In this document: positions 1 through 9,214 of the stretch, one piece after another
How positions within the stretch are numbered: the stretch's first letter is position 1
Layout: the number at the start of each line of letters is the position of its first letter
Source: Methylocystis heyeri
GTDB taxonomy: Bacteria > Pseudomonadota > Alphaproteobacteria > Rhizobiales > Beijerinckiaceae
Assembly: GCF_004802635.2 (NCBI RefSeq)
Contig: NZ_CP046052.1
Span: 3,804,501-3,868,500, forward strand
Direction: 5' to 3'
Length of the DNA: 64,000 nucleotides
Program-made: the position numbers and the translations under genes
Notes under the pieces: model-generated
The model's database searches: none
The model's input: the letters and a program-made list of their open reading frames with translations, nothing else
Told to the model about the DNA's origin: nothing

Positions 1-881
1 TCGGAGGCGAGGCTGCGCACGAGCCCGCCCAGCTGACGACCGAGTTCTTCGGGACCTTGCTGCGACAATGGGCCGGTCGGCGCTCCCGATGCGGCGGCGA
101 AGGCTGAAAGAAAGGCGGCGAAAGCCGGTTCCGCGATCTGCAATTCGGCGACGGGCGCCGCTGTCGGAGTCGCGGTCGCTTCGTGGGGGCTCGGAGTCGC
201 TTCCATCGAAGCCGCGCTCGCCACATCCGCCTTGATGGGCGGCGAGTCCAGCCAGAACTCCTCGGTCTCCGGCATCGAGGGCCGGCGCGGAGTCGGCGCA
301 GGCGGCGTCTCGGGCGGCAGGTCGAGAGCCGGCGGCGGCGCGATCCATTGTTCAATATCGTTGCGTGGCGCGGACGACGGCGTTGGGAGATCCGCGGGGC
401 GATCCAGCCAATCGCCATGGACGATCGCCGCCGCTTCCATGGGGCGCGTGTCTTTAGGTGAGATCGGCGGGGGCGTTGCGCCTTCCGGCCGCCATAAATC
501 GTCGTATACGGCCGCTTGATGCATGAAATCAGGCGAAACCGCGTCCGAGTCCCTATTAGCGTTCTTTTCGACTCGCACGGCAATGATGTATTGGCCAATG
601 ACCAGACGGTCGCCGTCGCTCAGGCGATAGGGGGACTGCGTTCTATTTTCTGAACCGTTGACGAAAACGCCGTTGGTGGAAACGTCGTAAAGCAGATAAT
701 CGCCGTATTCGTGTCGAATTTCGCAGTGCTTGCTCGAGATGTGACGCTCTGGATCGGGCAACGTCCAATCCAGATATTGCGCCCGTCCGATGTCCAGCCC
801 GCGCGCCCCGGTGACCGTGTAGCGCAGCGGTCCGCCGTCCGGAAGGTTTGTAAAATTCTCGATCGTCAAGGTGAGTTGCAT
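1..881 (-). CDS. tagH: FHA-domain T6SS accessory protein, partial (3' end beyond window)
   Basis: The ATG is at 881 and the frame stays open to the left edge, so only about 293 N-terminal residues are visible. Residues about 22-95 form a forkhead-associated (FHA) fold: LDIGRA, then a PDPERHISSKHCEI stretch, then DVSTNGVFVNG. FHA domains bind phosphothreonine; in T6SS loci such proteins (TagH/Fha) link Ser/Thr phosphorylation to assembly. A long Pro/Ala-rich, probably disordered linker follows. The gene starts 3 nt after the stop of the DUF6931-like gene and is downstream of vgrG, so the three look like one operon that continues left, probably into tssJ/K/L/M. The family is clear; the TagH assignment rests on context. 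Confidence 0.85.
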   Translation of the reverse strand, partial: MQLTLTIENFTNLPDGGPLRYTVTGARGLDIGRAQYLDWTLPDPERHISSKHCEIRHEYGDYLLYDVSTNGVFVNGSENRTQSPYRLSDGDRLVIGQYIIAVRVEKNANRDSDAVSPDFMHQAAVYDDLWRPEGATPPPISPKDTRPMEAAAIVHGDWLDRPADLPTPSSAPRNDIEQWIAPPPALDLPPETPPAPTPRRPSMPETEEFWLDSPPIKADVASAASMEATPSPHEATATPTAAPVAELQIAEPAFAAFLSAFAAASGAPTGPLSQQGPEELGRQLGGLVRSLAS

Positions 882-884
882 CGC

Positions 885-1448
885 CTAGCCCCTCCGCGCC
901 AGTTGCATGCCCTGATCCAACCAGCTCCGAAGATAATCGCATTTCTGCGACAGCGGAAGCCGCGCGCCGGCGAGCAGGAACGCCGCCCGCACACATTGCG
1001 CCGTCAGTTGCGGCGTGACGCGGATGAGCAAAACTTCAGCCGCTTTCGCCGTCGAGAGCTTCAAAGAAGGTCCGGCGAAGCCTGCCGCGTAAGCGACGAA
1101 AGTCGCAGGAGATCTCTTGTCGCCCGCGCAGGCGATGTCATAGGCGGCCCTGCGCGACGCCTCGTCTGGCTGGCGCACCCATTTCTCGGCGGCGTCAAGG
1201 GCGCGCAATTCATGGGGCGTCGGCGCGGATGGTAGACAGCGCATCGCCTGGCAAGCCCACCAGCTCGCTTTGCGGCGCTCCAGCAGATAGGCGCAGAAGG
1301 CGATGGCCGCCATTTCCCGGCCGGCTGCCGCCAGAGCCGCAGCAAAGGCGAGGGGCGCTTCGCCGTTCGGCGCCGCGCCGATATCTTTGGCGGCGGTCGG
1401 AAACGCCGCGAACAGGTCTTGCGCGCTGACGAATCTTGCAGGGCTCAT
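885..1448 (-). CDS. DUF6931-like T6SS-associated protein
   Basis: The product is 187 residues, Ala-rich and helical, with no signal peptide or membrane segment. A central LLERRKASWWACQAMRCL stretch recalls the R-x-A-x-WW-x-C signature of DUF6931 proteins encoded in T6SS loci; this is recognition from memory, not a search. It lies 12 bp downstream of vgrG and 3 nt upstream of the FHA gene, in one direction. The position suggests a cytoplasmic T6SS role such as a VgrG adaptor or an assembly factor, but the sequence does not show which. The function is unknown. Confidence 0.7.
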   Translation of the reverse strand: MSPARFVSAQDLFAAFPTAAKDIGAAPNGEAPLAFAAALAAAGREMAAIAFCAYLLERRKASWWACQAMRCLPSAPTPHELRALDAAEKWVRQPDEASRRAAYDIACAGDKRSPATFVAYAAGFAGPSLKLSTAKAAEVLLIRVTPQLTAQCVRAAFLLAGARLPLSQKCDYLRSWLDQGMQLARRG

Positions 1449-1460
1449 AGCGCTAAATCC

Positions 1461-3461
1461 TCAACCCGCCGGCGGCACGACGACGCCGGTCGCCACCATC
1501 GGTCCGGCCACCACCATGGGGCCTTCTTCGGTGATCACGCCGGGGCCGATGGTGAAGGTCGCACCGCCAGCCTCGAGCACGATCGACACGCCGGCTGTGA
1601 TTGTGATCGTCGCGCCGGCCTCGATGTTGATGGCCCCGCCCGCCATGATCGTTATTTCACCGCCGGCTTCGACGCTGATGGCGCCGCCAACCTGGGTGCT
1701 CTGATCGGCTGCAACCTTCGTCGAGCAGGTTGCGCCGATGGTGGCGCTGCGATTGGTTCCGACGGTGACTTTGTCTTCCATGGCGATCGTCGTCTTGCGG
1801 CTGCCGCTCTCGAGGCTGAGTTCGTCGTCGCCCATCTTGATCGTCGTCTTGCGCGAAGATTGCCCGACCGGCGTCTCGAAGCGCTCGCCGATCGTGCGCG
1901 TTTCCGCGTGGAGTATCTGGGACTCGAGATCCTTTTCGGCGTGCAGCCGGATTTTCTCGGAAGCCTTCTGGTCCTCGAACATGAATTCGTTGTAGCCGGC
2001 GCCGCCCTTCGAGCTGTTGGACTTGACTCCAGACCGCGTTTTGTTGCTCGGCAGCGAATAGGGATAACCGTTGTCAGCGTTGTAAACCGCCCCCACGATC
2101 AGGGGCCGATCGGGGTCGCCTTCAAGAAACTCGACGACGACCTCCATGCCGATGCGCGGAATGAACTGTCCGCCCCATTTGGCGCCGGCCCACATTTGGG
2201 CGACGCGAACCCAGCAGGAGCGCGCATCCTCGCGGTCCCAGTAGAAGCAAACCTTGACGCGCCCGTAGCCATCGTCGTCTACGTCGATTTCTTCCCCATC
2301 CTTGTCCTTGCGCGCCACCACTTTCGCGGTCTGGGGGCCGTGAATGATCGGTTTGCGCGCAGTCATCGGCGCGCGATATTGCTGGTCTTTGGGGTGCAGC
2401 TCATATTCGCCGCTGTAGGGCCGAAAATCCGTCGGAGCGGCGCCCGCCTCCGAACGATAGCGCTCCATCGAGAAACGATGGACGCAATGCGCAATGAGAT
2501 ATTGTTTGTTCTCGGCCGCGTCTGGATATTTGTCCAGGGAGACCAGTCCTCCGGGGAAAAAATCCGCGGCCTCGCCTTCCGCAAAACGGCGATGGTCGAG
2601 CGCCTGTTCCGCTTCGAGTCGAAATTTCGCGTAATCCTTGCCGTCTCCCCGTTCACTGTATTTGCCGGGATAATCATAGAACTCCATTTGCGCCTTGGCG
2701 TATTTTTCGGCGCCTTCGGCGTCGCCGGTCATATCGGCGTTCGGTTTCTTGAAATCATAATCGCGCAAAGTCACCTTGCCGGTGCGCAAACGCCGGCTTG
2801 AAGACCAGCTGTGAATCCTGCGCTTTTCAAAGTGCGAAGCGCCGGCTTTTTTCGCGGCGTAATCGATGCTGGCGCCGATCGGCAAAGGTTGGTGGGACGA
2901 AGGCGCATCGGCCAGCACCATCTTATGCCCATCATTTGAATGCTCGAAGAAGTAATAGATTCCGTGCTGCTCCATGAGCCGGGAAACCAGGTTGAAATCG
3001 GTTTCGCGATATTGCACGCAGTATTCAAGCTTTGGACCGTTCGACGAAGCCGCGTTTCGGAAGTCGACGCCACGCTTGCGCAAGACTTCCTGAATAATAT
3101 CCATTGCCGACTTCTCGTGCCAAATAAAACAGTTGGTCGTGCGGGTCAACAGCCATAGCGTCGGGCGCAGCAGAAATCTGTAGGAATAAAGATCGCCGCG
3201 CATTCCGGTCGCCTGGGCTTCGACGGAGACGCCATTGAAAGAGCGCTGGCCGTTTCGTCCGAGATCGAGCGTGACCGTACAGGCGCGTCCGAGGATTTGA
3301 TCGAAGTCGATTGCGGCTTCTTTGCTGAGCGCATCGACCTGGTATTCAAAGAGTTCGCTCAGGCCTTCGGAGGCCTCGAACGCTTCGAGAGCGAGAGTAT
3401 TCTCGCCCAGCGGAGTCGTGAAAGCGGCAATGCGCTTCGTCTGATCTAGATCCGCGTCCAT
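1461..3461 (-). CDS. vgrG: T6SS spike protein VgrG/TssI
   Basis: This 666-residue protein is the trimeric spike at the tip of the Hcp tube. Residues 1 to about 370 match the gp27-like base, starting with ISPLR-type text such as FTTPLGENTLALEAFEASEGLSE. Residues about 380-480 are the gp5-like OB fold (GYGRVKVCFYWD, SCWVRVAQMWAG, PRIGMEVVVEFLEGDPDRP). The rest is a needle-like beta-helix of short repeats rich in Gly, Ala, Ile and Thr (EAGGEITIMAGGAINIEAGA) ending at PPAG. There is no C-terminal effector extension, so this is a structural VgrG. The start codon is ATG at 3461. It is first in a minus-strand operon and divergent from tssA. Confidence 0.95.
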   Translation of the reverse strand: MDADLDQTKRIAAFTTPLGENTLALEAFEASEGLSELFEYQVDALSKEAAIDFDQILGRACTVTLDLGRNGQRSFNGVSVEAQATGMRGDLYSYRFLLRPTLWLLTRTTNCFIWHEKSAMDIIQEVLRKRGVDFRNAASSNGPKLEYCVQYRETDFNLVSRLMEQHGIYYFFEHSNDGHKMVLADAPSSHQPLPIGASIDYAAKKAGASHFEKRRIHSWSSSRRLRTGKVTLRDYDFKKPNADMTGDAEGAEKYAKAQMEFYDYPGKYSERGDGKDYAKFRLEAEQALDHRRFAEGEAADFFPGGLVSLDKYPDAAENKQYLIAHCVHRFSMERYRSEAGAAPTDFRPYSGEYELHPKDQQYRAPMTARKPIIHGPQTAKVVARKDKDGEEIDVDDDGYGRVKVCFYWDREDARSCWVRVAQMWAGAKWGGQFIPRIGMEVVVEFLEGDPDRPLIVGAVYNADNGYPYSLPSNKTRSGVKSNSSKGGAGYNEFMFEDQKASEKIRLHAEKDLESQILHAETRTIGERFETPVGQSSRKTTIKMGDDELSLESGSRKTTIAMEDKVTVGTNRSATIGATCSTKVAADQSTQVGGAISVEAGGEITIMAGGAINIEAGATITITAGVSIVLEAGGATFTIGPGVITEEGPMVVAGPMVATGVVVPPAG

Positions 3462-3863
3462 CTCGCGCGCTCGCCTCTAAATGCTTCCGAGTTGGTTGTT
3501 GTCTCCAATAGAGAGACATTACCTCGCCTGAATCCGTTATCCAAGGGATACGCCGTTTCCGACCGTCGAAGTGTGGGATTTGCCACAGGGCCGTCGGGGG
3601 GCCGAATCCGGGCCGATGCTCTGAAGCGCCCAAGGCTGTAGTGGGATAATCGTTTCGTCTCCCGCGATTTTTCTGCGAAGGCTTGGTTCTCTATGCCGCA
3701 ATGGCCGCGCACAGCCTCTCCCGCCCGCGACTTCTCTTGAAAACGGTGAAGGCGAGGCCGCTTGTGCAAGAAATACTATTCAGCTACCGTTCGAGACGAT
3801 GCGCAAACCTGCCGCATTCGGACGCCAAGCGCGACGTTTCGCAAACCATGATTGATCGCTCAA
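3462..3863. other. Divergent spacer between vgrG and tssA
   Basis: This 402-bp spacer has no convincing gene. It should hold the promoters for the leftward vgrG operon and the rightward tssA. I looked for sigma-54 sites (GG-N10-GC with flanking consensus) on both strands and did not find a good one. No regulator site could be assigned. Confidence 0.5.
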
Positions 3864-5378
3864 ATGTCCCGGATTGATTTGGCTTCGGCGGCGAAGCCGC
3901 TCAGCGAAACCGACCCCTGCGGCCTCGACCTCGATATTGCCGGTGACGAAGATTATTTGAACTTCGTCGCCATCGCCGAAGGTCTGCTGCCGACCGAATA
4001 TTTCAGAGACGGAGAAGCTTTCGTCAGCACGGGAACGGAATTCGAGGACCATATTGCGCGCATCGCGCCGCTGCTCGCGCGGACCCGCGATGTAAGGCTG
4101 TTCAGTCTGCTGGCGCGGTTCTCGATCTTGCGCCGCGATTATGCGCGGTTCGCATCGTGCCTCGACGCCATTGCGGGCTTGTTCGAAGAACATTGGAATG
4201 ACGTGCATCCGCGCGCCGACGGCGGTTCGTACGTGTTGCGCGCCGCGGCGCTCAGCCCGTTGAATGAGCCGACGGTCGTGTTCCCGCTGCAATATATGCC
4301 GCTCGCGGAAGACAAGCGGCTGGGCTCCGTCACCTATCGTGCGCGCATGTGCGCCGAAGGCGCAGCCAAGCCGCGGGACGGCGAGAAGATTTTGCCGTTG
4401 CCGACGATCCTGCAAATCTTGCGCGAGAGCGATACGGAGCGCCTTGCGGCGACGATCGACCTCGCCAGTCGCCTTGCCGCCTCCGTGGAGCGGATCCACA
4501 CTGCCTTCGCGGAACATTGCGGACTAGAGAAAACGCCGACGCTCAACAGGATTCGAGAAACTGTCGTGGGCATAAGGGCGACGCTCAAAGAGGCGGCCAA
4601 GACCGACGACGAACCGGGAACGGAAGCCGAGGGCGATGCTTCGGCGATCATGCTCAGGCCCGGCAAGCTCGCCAAGGCGGGGGACGCGCGGCGCGCGCTG
4701 GACGCGGCGATCGCCTATTTCCGGCGACAAGAGCCCTCGAGTCCCGTCCTGCCGCTCATAGCGCAGGCGCGCGAAATACAGGGCAAGCCATTTGCCTCGG
4801 TCATGGAGGCGTTGCTGCCGCGCAAGGCGGGGGACGCCGAATTCATGATTGGCGATCGCAAGCGTTTCGCATTGCCTCTGGAACTCCTAGCGCCGATTAC
4901 GCCGGAAGCGGATGGCTATGCCGAAGATGTTTCAGACGACGACGAAGAACCTGATCAAGCTCCGGACGAGGCTTTTATCGAAGACGCCAGAGACGGGAGC
5001 GCCGTCGAGGAGGGCTTGGAGGAGCGTGATGGAGAAGATCGAGTTTCAGCAAGTTCAGAAGACGAGATTGCGCCGGATGCCGAGAGTCTGATTGAAGCGG
5101 CGCAGCTCGACGCGGACGCTGGAGATCGTGTCATCTCCGAAGGCCGGCGCATAGGGCTCGCGAAGCCTGCTCGCGCGAAGGCCGACTTCGCAGCGGCGAC
5201 CCGTGCCGAGGCTATGTCGTTGCTCGACGACGTGGCGCAATATTTTCAGGTCGCCGAGCCCTCGAGCCCCATCCCCTGGCTGATCGCCTGTGCGAAGAAT
5301 GTAGCCAATCAGGATTTCCTGAGCTTGCTCGGTTCCGTATTGCCTGAAGATGCGTTGCGGGATCGCGATGAAAATTGA
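3864..5378 (+). CDS. tssA: T6SS assembly protein TssA (ImpA family) with duplicated C-terminal module
   Basis: TssA primes baseplate and sheath assembly in the cytoplasm. The 504-residue product has the ImpA N-terminal domain (residues about 8-130: SETDPCGLDLDIAGDEDYLNF, then RLFSLLARFSILRRDY). A short C-terminal module, with an RAEA/RRAL helix, an EPSSP motif and a closing LLP, appears twice: at about 262-322 (EPSSPVLPLIAQARE) and 439-504 (EPSSPIPWLIACAKN). A very acidic linker of about 110 residues joins them. An upstream TTG at 3852 and ATG at 3848 (another frame) exist; ATG 3864 gives the usual short N-terminus MSRIDLAS. It is separated from tssB by four opposite-strand genes. Confidence 0.9.
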   Translation: MSRIDLASAAKPLSETDPCGLDLDIAGDEDYLNFVAIAEGLLPTEYFRDGEAFVSTGTEFEDHIARIAPLLARTRDVRLFSLLARFSILRRDYARFASCLDAIAGLFEEHWNDVHPRADGGSYVLRAAALSPLNEPTVVFPLQYMPLAEDKRLGSVTYRARMCAEGAAKPRDGEKILPLPTILQILRESDTERLAATIDLASRLAASVERIHTAFAEHCGLEKTPTLNRIRETVVGIRATLKEAAKTDDEPGTEAEGDASAIMLRPGKLAKAGDARRALDAAIAYFRRQEPSSPVLPLIAQAREIQGKPFASVMEALLPRKAGDAEFMIGDRKRFALPLELLAPITPEADGYAEDVSDDDEEPDQAPDEAFIEDARDGSAVEEGLEERDGEDRVSASSEDEIAPDAESLIEAAQLDADAGDRVISEGRRIGLAKPARAKADFAAATRAEAMSLLDDVAQYFQVAEPSSPIPWLIACAKNVANQDFLSLLGSVLPEDALRDRDEN

Positions 5379-5419
5379 GGTCCCGAAGCGGGTTCAGTCT
5401 CTGGGGGCGAAAAGGCGCG

Positions 5420-7138
5420 TCATCGATACACGGCCTGCGCGTTCGCCTCGTTGACGAGCCCACGAAACCGGACCGGGCGATAGCCGCGCGCAAGCAGCGA
5501 CGCCAGCGGATAAACATTGCGGCAGACTTTGCCGTTGCAACCGCCCGTCGAGGATTCAATGACCTCAGCGCGCTTATCCGGTGTGAATTTTACGAACAGC
5601 ATCACATGCGAACCGGGCTTGTTGAGCGCGTCGCCAGGAAGCAGATCCCAGGGGTTTTGGAGCTGACGCGCGATCGCGGGAATCGCGATCGTCGTGAAAT
5701 GGGTGGAAAGCCCCCAGGTCGCGCTCACGAAGGCTGAGCAATCGACTCCGATCACATCCGGACGGGGATTGTCGCGCGTGCAGACATTGCCCGCGAGGCG
5801 GCCGGAGCTGATGGCTCCCGCGATTTTTGCGAGACTACCGTGACAACCCCAGCAATAGGGGATGCCGACGACGTCAGAATTGAGCTTGCCGTGCAGATAG
5901 CCCGGGCGCCGGATACGATTGAAGCCGCTGCACGAACGGTCGGGATCCGGACCATAGGCGCCGGGGTTGACGCGCCAACGCGCATTGGCGAATTGCAGCG
6001 CAGTGTCGATCACATGCCGGCGATCCAACACGCGCAACGCCGCGTTCGCGCCGAGATTCACATTGGCGAAGCTGGGGCCGCCGGTCGAGCCGCCAGGGGC
6101 GGGCGGGCTGTAATCAGGCGACTTCGGATGCGGCGGCGACAAGTCCACTACGTCGCCTTTTCTGAAGGGGCGAAAGCCTACGTTCAAAAGATCGACGGCG
6201 CTGTGGCGGGTGCGCAAGAAATATACGTCACCATCGGTGGAAATCGTGACGAAGCGGCGCGATAGCGCCACGCTTGGATCAAACGGCAATTGATAGGCGC
6301 CCTCGAGCGCGCCATTCGGCCCAAAGCGCGCGACAAACGCATAGACGTCGCCGTTCGCGTCATTGGGGATGTTTTCAGCCAGCAGATAGATGCGTCCCGA
6401 GCGGTCGACATCGAGGAGTTCGACCGAGCCGAGGCGGTTCGGGACCCGCAGCATGAGCTTACCGATCGGCGACTTGTTCTCTGACTGCAAATTGATCGAG
6501 ACGCCGGCGTCGCCCTTGGCCGCGAATTCGGCCATGACTCTGCCCTTGCCATGCGAAGCGACCACCTGACGGGGACGAACTCCAGGCTTTGCGCCGATGC
6601 TGCGGGCGATTTCATCGGCCGTGTCGTCACGGGAGAGTTGTTCCGAACCCATCTGCGCGAAAGCCGATAAAACCGCTTCGTCCGACGGCGGCGCCTGCGT
6701 GTAACTGAGGCTCCTCGTTACGCCGTCCCCTGCGGCTGACGCCCTCAAAGCTTGTGGTTCGCCATCCCAGACGTAAATGTTCTCATGCATTACGACGAGA
6801 TCGCTTGGATGGGCGCCCTCCGGCAATTGCAGCGAACGTGCGCGTTCGCCAGAGGCTTTCGGATTGAACTGCAACACGCGCCGATTGACTTGATCCAGGA
6901 GGTAAACCTCGCCGTTGTCGCCGGAATAGATCGCCTGCGGTCCCTCGGACTCGCCGCGATCGCGAGGCATGGAAGGATCGAAGCTGGCGTCGACATAGCC
7001 GACCGCGTCCGGGCCGGCGCCGACCTTGAAACTACGCACGAGTCCGTCCTCGGCGCTGGCGGCTGCAGTGAAACCGGCGAGCAGCGCGGGCGCCAATATG
7101 CAGCTCCTGCCAACGATCTTACGCGTGAATTTGAGCAT
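5420..7138 (-). CDS. Exported beta-propeller plus NlpC/P60-like hydrolase
   Basis: The 572-residue protein has a clear signal peptide (cleavage near AAASA-ED). Residues about 60-330 contain NHL/propeller-like repeats (GEVYLLDQVNRRVLQFNP, GRIYLLAENIPND, GDVYFLRTR). Residues about 425-560 look like an NlpC/P60 papain-fold peptidase: GVDCSAFVSATWG supplies the nucleophile Cys, LLPGDALN precedes GSHVMLFVKF with the candidate His. Such enzymes cut gamma-D-glutamyl-diaminopimelate bonds in peptidoglycan. A strong ribosome site (GGAAGGAAAG) precedes the ATG. It is last of four exported minus-strand genes inside the T6SS locus. It could remodel the wall for the secretion apparatus. A translocated effector is less likely because of the signal peptide. 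Substrate and role are inferred. Confidence 0.75.
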   Translation of the reverse strand: MLKFTRKIVGRSCILAPALLAGFTAAASAEDGLVRSFKVGAGPDAVGYVDASFDPSMPRDRGESEGPQAIYSGDNGEVYLLDQVNRRVLQFNPKASGERARSLQLPEGAHPSDLVVMHENIYVWDGEPQALRASAAGDGVTRSLSYTQAPPSDEAVLSAFAQMGSEQLSRDDTADEIARSIGAKPGVRPRQVVASHGKGRVMAEFAAKGDAGVSINLQSENKSPIGKLMLRVPNRLGSVELLDVDRSGRIYLLAENIPNDANGDVYAFVARFGPNGALEGAYQLPFDPSVALSRRFVTISTDGDVYFLRTRHSAVDLLNVGFRPFRKGDVVDLSPPHPKSPDYSPPAPGGSTGGPSFANVNLGANAALRVLDRRHVIDTALQFANARWRVNPGAYGPDPDRSCSGFNRIRRPGYLHGKLNSDVVGIPYCWGCHGSLAKIAGAISSGRLAGNVCTRDNPRPDVIGVDCSAFVSATWGLSTHFTTIAIPAIARQLQNPWDLLPGDALNKPGSHVMLFVKFTPDKRAEVIESSTGGCNGKVCRNVYPLASLLARGYRPVRFRGLVNEANAQAVYR

Positions 7139-7241
7139 GGCGCTTTCCTTCCAACGCCGTTATCCTTTGCGACGCCTTGTCGCAATGAAGCTCACAATCG
7201 AATTATCAATCGTGCGCTTTCGCACAAAGCTGCCTGAATGC

Positions 7242-8423
7242 TCACTCCGGTCCTACGAGGATGATCTTGAGCGGCTGCAGGGGCGTGAAATCTGTGGCGC
7301 GCATTTCGAAAGCGGTCGATGAAACACGCTTCAAATTATTCATGCAAAAGCTGACGACGCGGTCCTTCTTGGCCTTGTCCACAAGGAGCCTGAATTCCTT
7401 GACCGGCATCGGCGGCGAACCGGTAGCGAGATCGAGCGCAATCCGCCACTCGCGCAGATTTGCGACATTTGCGACCGGCGGCGGGGCGGCAGGCTTGGCG
7501 GTTTCGGCCGCCGGCGGCGGAGGCGAATCGCTCTGCTGGAAGAGAGAGAATGGAAAGAAGCTTGGGACGGGATCCGGCTTCGCGACGCTCTTGGCGGATT
7601 CTTTCCCGGCCTCCAAATTTTTCGTCTGCTCGATATAGGTCGAGACAAGCTTATCCACGCCGGCGTACACAGCATGGTCCGGGCAATATTCGACACGACG
7701 TCTTTCGATCTCGGCGGCGAGCCCGCGCTGCGATCGCAACGGCTCGCGCCAGACGCTGTCTTTGCTTACGCCAAGGCTCGTACGATAACGCAGTTCGATC
7801 GAGAGGCTCTGCCCGGCCGCGATCGAGAGATTGGCGCGCCCCGTGGTCTTGACGATCCAGGTGGGAAAATACAGGGTTTCGCCCGCTTGATTGGTTCCCG
7901 ACCGCGCCAGCAATCCCTGGTCGGCGAGCTTTTCGCGCGCCCCACGCCCAAGTGCGGAAAGCTGATTCTGGAACCCGTCGACCGGAACCAAAGGCAGATG
8001 ATTGGCGCGCAATTGCGGCGACACGTCTTTATCATTCGCAAAGGCGGATTGCGTGAAGACGAAATTCAACGGCTTCTGGTCCGCGCTGGCCTTAATTTCC
8101 ATGAAGTTCGTCGGATCTGTCCCCGGTATGGCCAGGGAGGCGTCCGGATCGTTGAAGTCGAGATCCGGTAGCGGCATCGTCAAGACGGTCGTCAGCGCTT
8201 CGGCGCTGGAATTGCTGATCCGATATTTGAGGCGGATTGAATGCGGGTCGACCGAAACATCTTGCGAATCGATGACAAGCGCGCCTTCCGACGATGAGTT
8301 CGCGAAGCTCGGGCCGCGTTGCAATAGTTCCGTCAGGCTCTCTTGCGCGTAAGACGCCTCAGGCGCGGTCAACAGCGCCAAAACAGCAACGAGCGCGTTG
8401 CACATTCGTCTCGAACGGATCAT
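7242..8423 (-). CDS. Exported DUF4424-like protein
   Basis: The product is about 393 residues from ATG 8423, chosen because AAAGGA lies just upstream and the N-terminus then reads as a signal peptide (MIRSRRMCNALVAVLALLT, cleavage near ASYAQ). An in-frame ATG at 8462 would lengthen the N-region. The mature part starts GALVIDSQDVSVDPHSIRLKYRISN and has MPLPDLDFNDPDASLAIPGTDPTNF, which recalls DUF4424 proteins: periplasmic, immunoglobulin-like and of unknown function. There is no catalytic motif. It lies between the DUF4384 and NlpC/P60 genes on the same strand, 58 bp after the former and 103 bp before the latter, so co-transcription is likely. Family call from memory. Confidence 0.65.
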   Translation of the reverse strand: MIRSRRMCNALVAVLALLTAPEASYAQESLTELLQRGPSFANSSSEGALVIDSQDVSVDPHSIRLKYRISNSSAEALTTVLTMPLPDLDFNDPDASLAIPGTDPTNFMEIKASADQKPLNFVFTQSAFANDKDVSPQLRANHLPLVPVDGFQNQLSALGRGAREKLADQGLLARSGTNQAGETLYFPTWIVKTTGRANLSIAAGQSLSIELRYRTSLGVSKDSVWREPLRSQRGLAAEIERRRVEYCPDHAVYAGVDKLVSTYIEQTKNLEAGKESAKSVAKPDPVPSFFPFSLFQQSDSPPPPAAETAKPAAPPPVANVANLREWRIALDLATGSPPMPVKEFRLLVDKAKKDRVVSFCMNNLKRVSSTAFEMRATDFTPLQPLKIILVGPE

Positions 8424-8481
8424 CGTGCTCGTCCTTTTTATCGATCGCGCCATCACAGTCATTGGAAGAACCGAGACAATA

Positions 8482-9129
8482 TCAATCTATCGCATAATAA
8501 GCGACGGCGACGGACCACTGAGGCGCTTGCGCCTTGGCGCGGCGCCCGGCGGTGATGACGGTCAGAGCGCGCATGCTCTCGCGAATGAAAGCTGCAGCCT
8601 CCTTTTGCCCGGCAAGCGGCGTTGGAACATCCGGGAGATCGACGATTTGCAGCGGCGCCTCGCTCAAAACGGCGACGATCATGCCGACGCCCTTCGGCGC
8701 GGACGCAACGAAGCCATAGGCCGCGTCGTGGGCTGCCTTTGGTAAGGTCGCAGGATTCCCCGGCGTGACCAAATTCGCCTTGGAGTCGACGCCGCCCTGA
8801 CCGGCCAGCATGAGGTCGTTGGGATAGATTTGGCTCAACCTTCCAGTAGCGTCAACGTCGAGCACGACGAGAAACCCCGCCCTTTTCGTCGTAACTCGAA
8901 ACGTCATTTTGTCTCCGAGCGAAAAGCGTCGTTGCGGCAATACCGCTACGCTGACGCCAGCGGGATTGCTCTCCACCGGGTTGGCGTCGGCGTCCTCTGG
9001 CAGAACCGCCAATTTTTCTTGCGCCGGCTTGGCGTCGTCAATCACGCGGATCGAGCGGCGCGGCCCGGCTTCCTGCGCAAACGCCGGGGCGACGAGCAGC
9101 AGCGCAACCGGCAAAAATGAGAAGCGCAT
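8482..9129 (-). CDS. Exported DUF4384 protein
   Basis: The product is 215 residues with a typical signal peptide (MRFSFLPVALLLVAPAFAQ). A DUF4384-type domain spans about residues 65-180: FSLGDKMTFRVTTKRAGFLVVLDVDATGRLSQIYPND, then APKGVGMIVAVLSEAPL. DUF4384 domains often accompany caspase-like proteins or Ser/Thr kinases, and the adjacent upstream gene is caspase-like, which strengthens the call. The start is ATG 9129; a GTG immediately before it (9132) is an alternative, and AGAGGA lies upstream of both. The biochemical role is unknown; the signal peptide puts it in the periplasm. Confidence 0.75.
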   Translation of the reverse strand: MRFSFLPVALLLVAPAFAQEAGPRRSIRVIDDAKPAQEKLAVLPEDADANPVESNPAGVSVAVLPQRRFSLGDKMTFRVTTKRAGFLVVLDVDATGRLSQIYPNDLMLAGQGGVDSKANLVTPGNPATLPKAAHDAAYGFVASAPKGVGMIVAVLSEAPLQIVDLPDVPTPLAGQKEAAAFIRESMRALTVITAGRRAKAQAPQWSVAVAYYAID

Positions 9130-9173
9130 CACGAACGGGATCCTCTCAGCCCAGAGTCTTTCTTCAAGGGTGT

Positions 9174-9211
9174 CTTCTTCACGCGAACCGGCGCCGACTT
9201 CGATCGAAAAC
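9174..9211 (+). repeat. Dispersed ACCGG/ACTTCG repeat, copy A
   Basis: The text TTCTTCACGCGAACCGG followed by CGCCGACTTCGATCGAAAAC matches copies at 35360-35400, 39470-39510 and 58378-58424, and in reverse orientation 22081-22115. It fills most of the 85-bp gap between the pseudo-caspase and DUF4384 genes. Confidence 0.7.
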
Positions 9212-9214
9212 AGT

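Noticed and set aside
3462-3863. Sigma-54 promoter for the T6SS operons
   Set aside because: Candidate GG...GC pairs here and before tssB have the wrong spacing.
5420-7138. NlpC/P60 protein as an injected T6SS effector
   Set aside because: A clear signal peptide and absence of a linked immunity gene make an own-periplasm role more likely. Kept only as an alternative.
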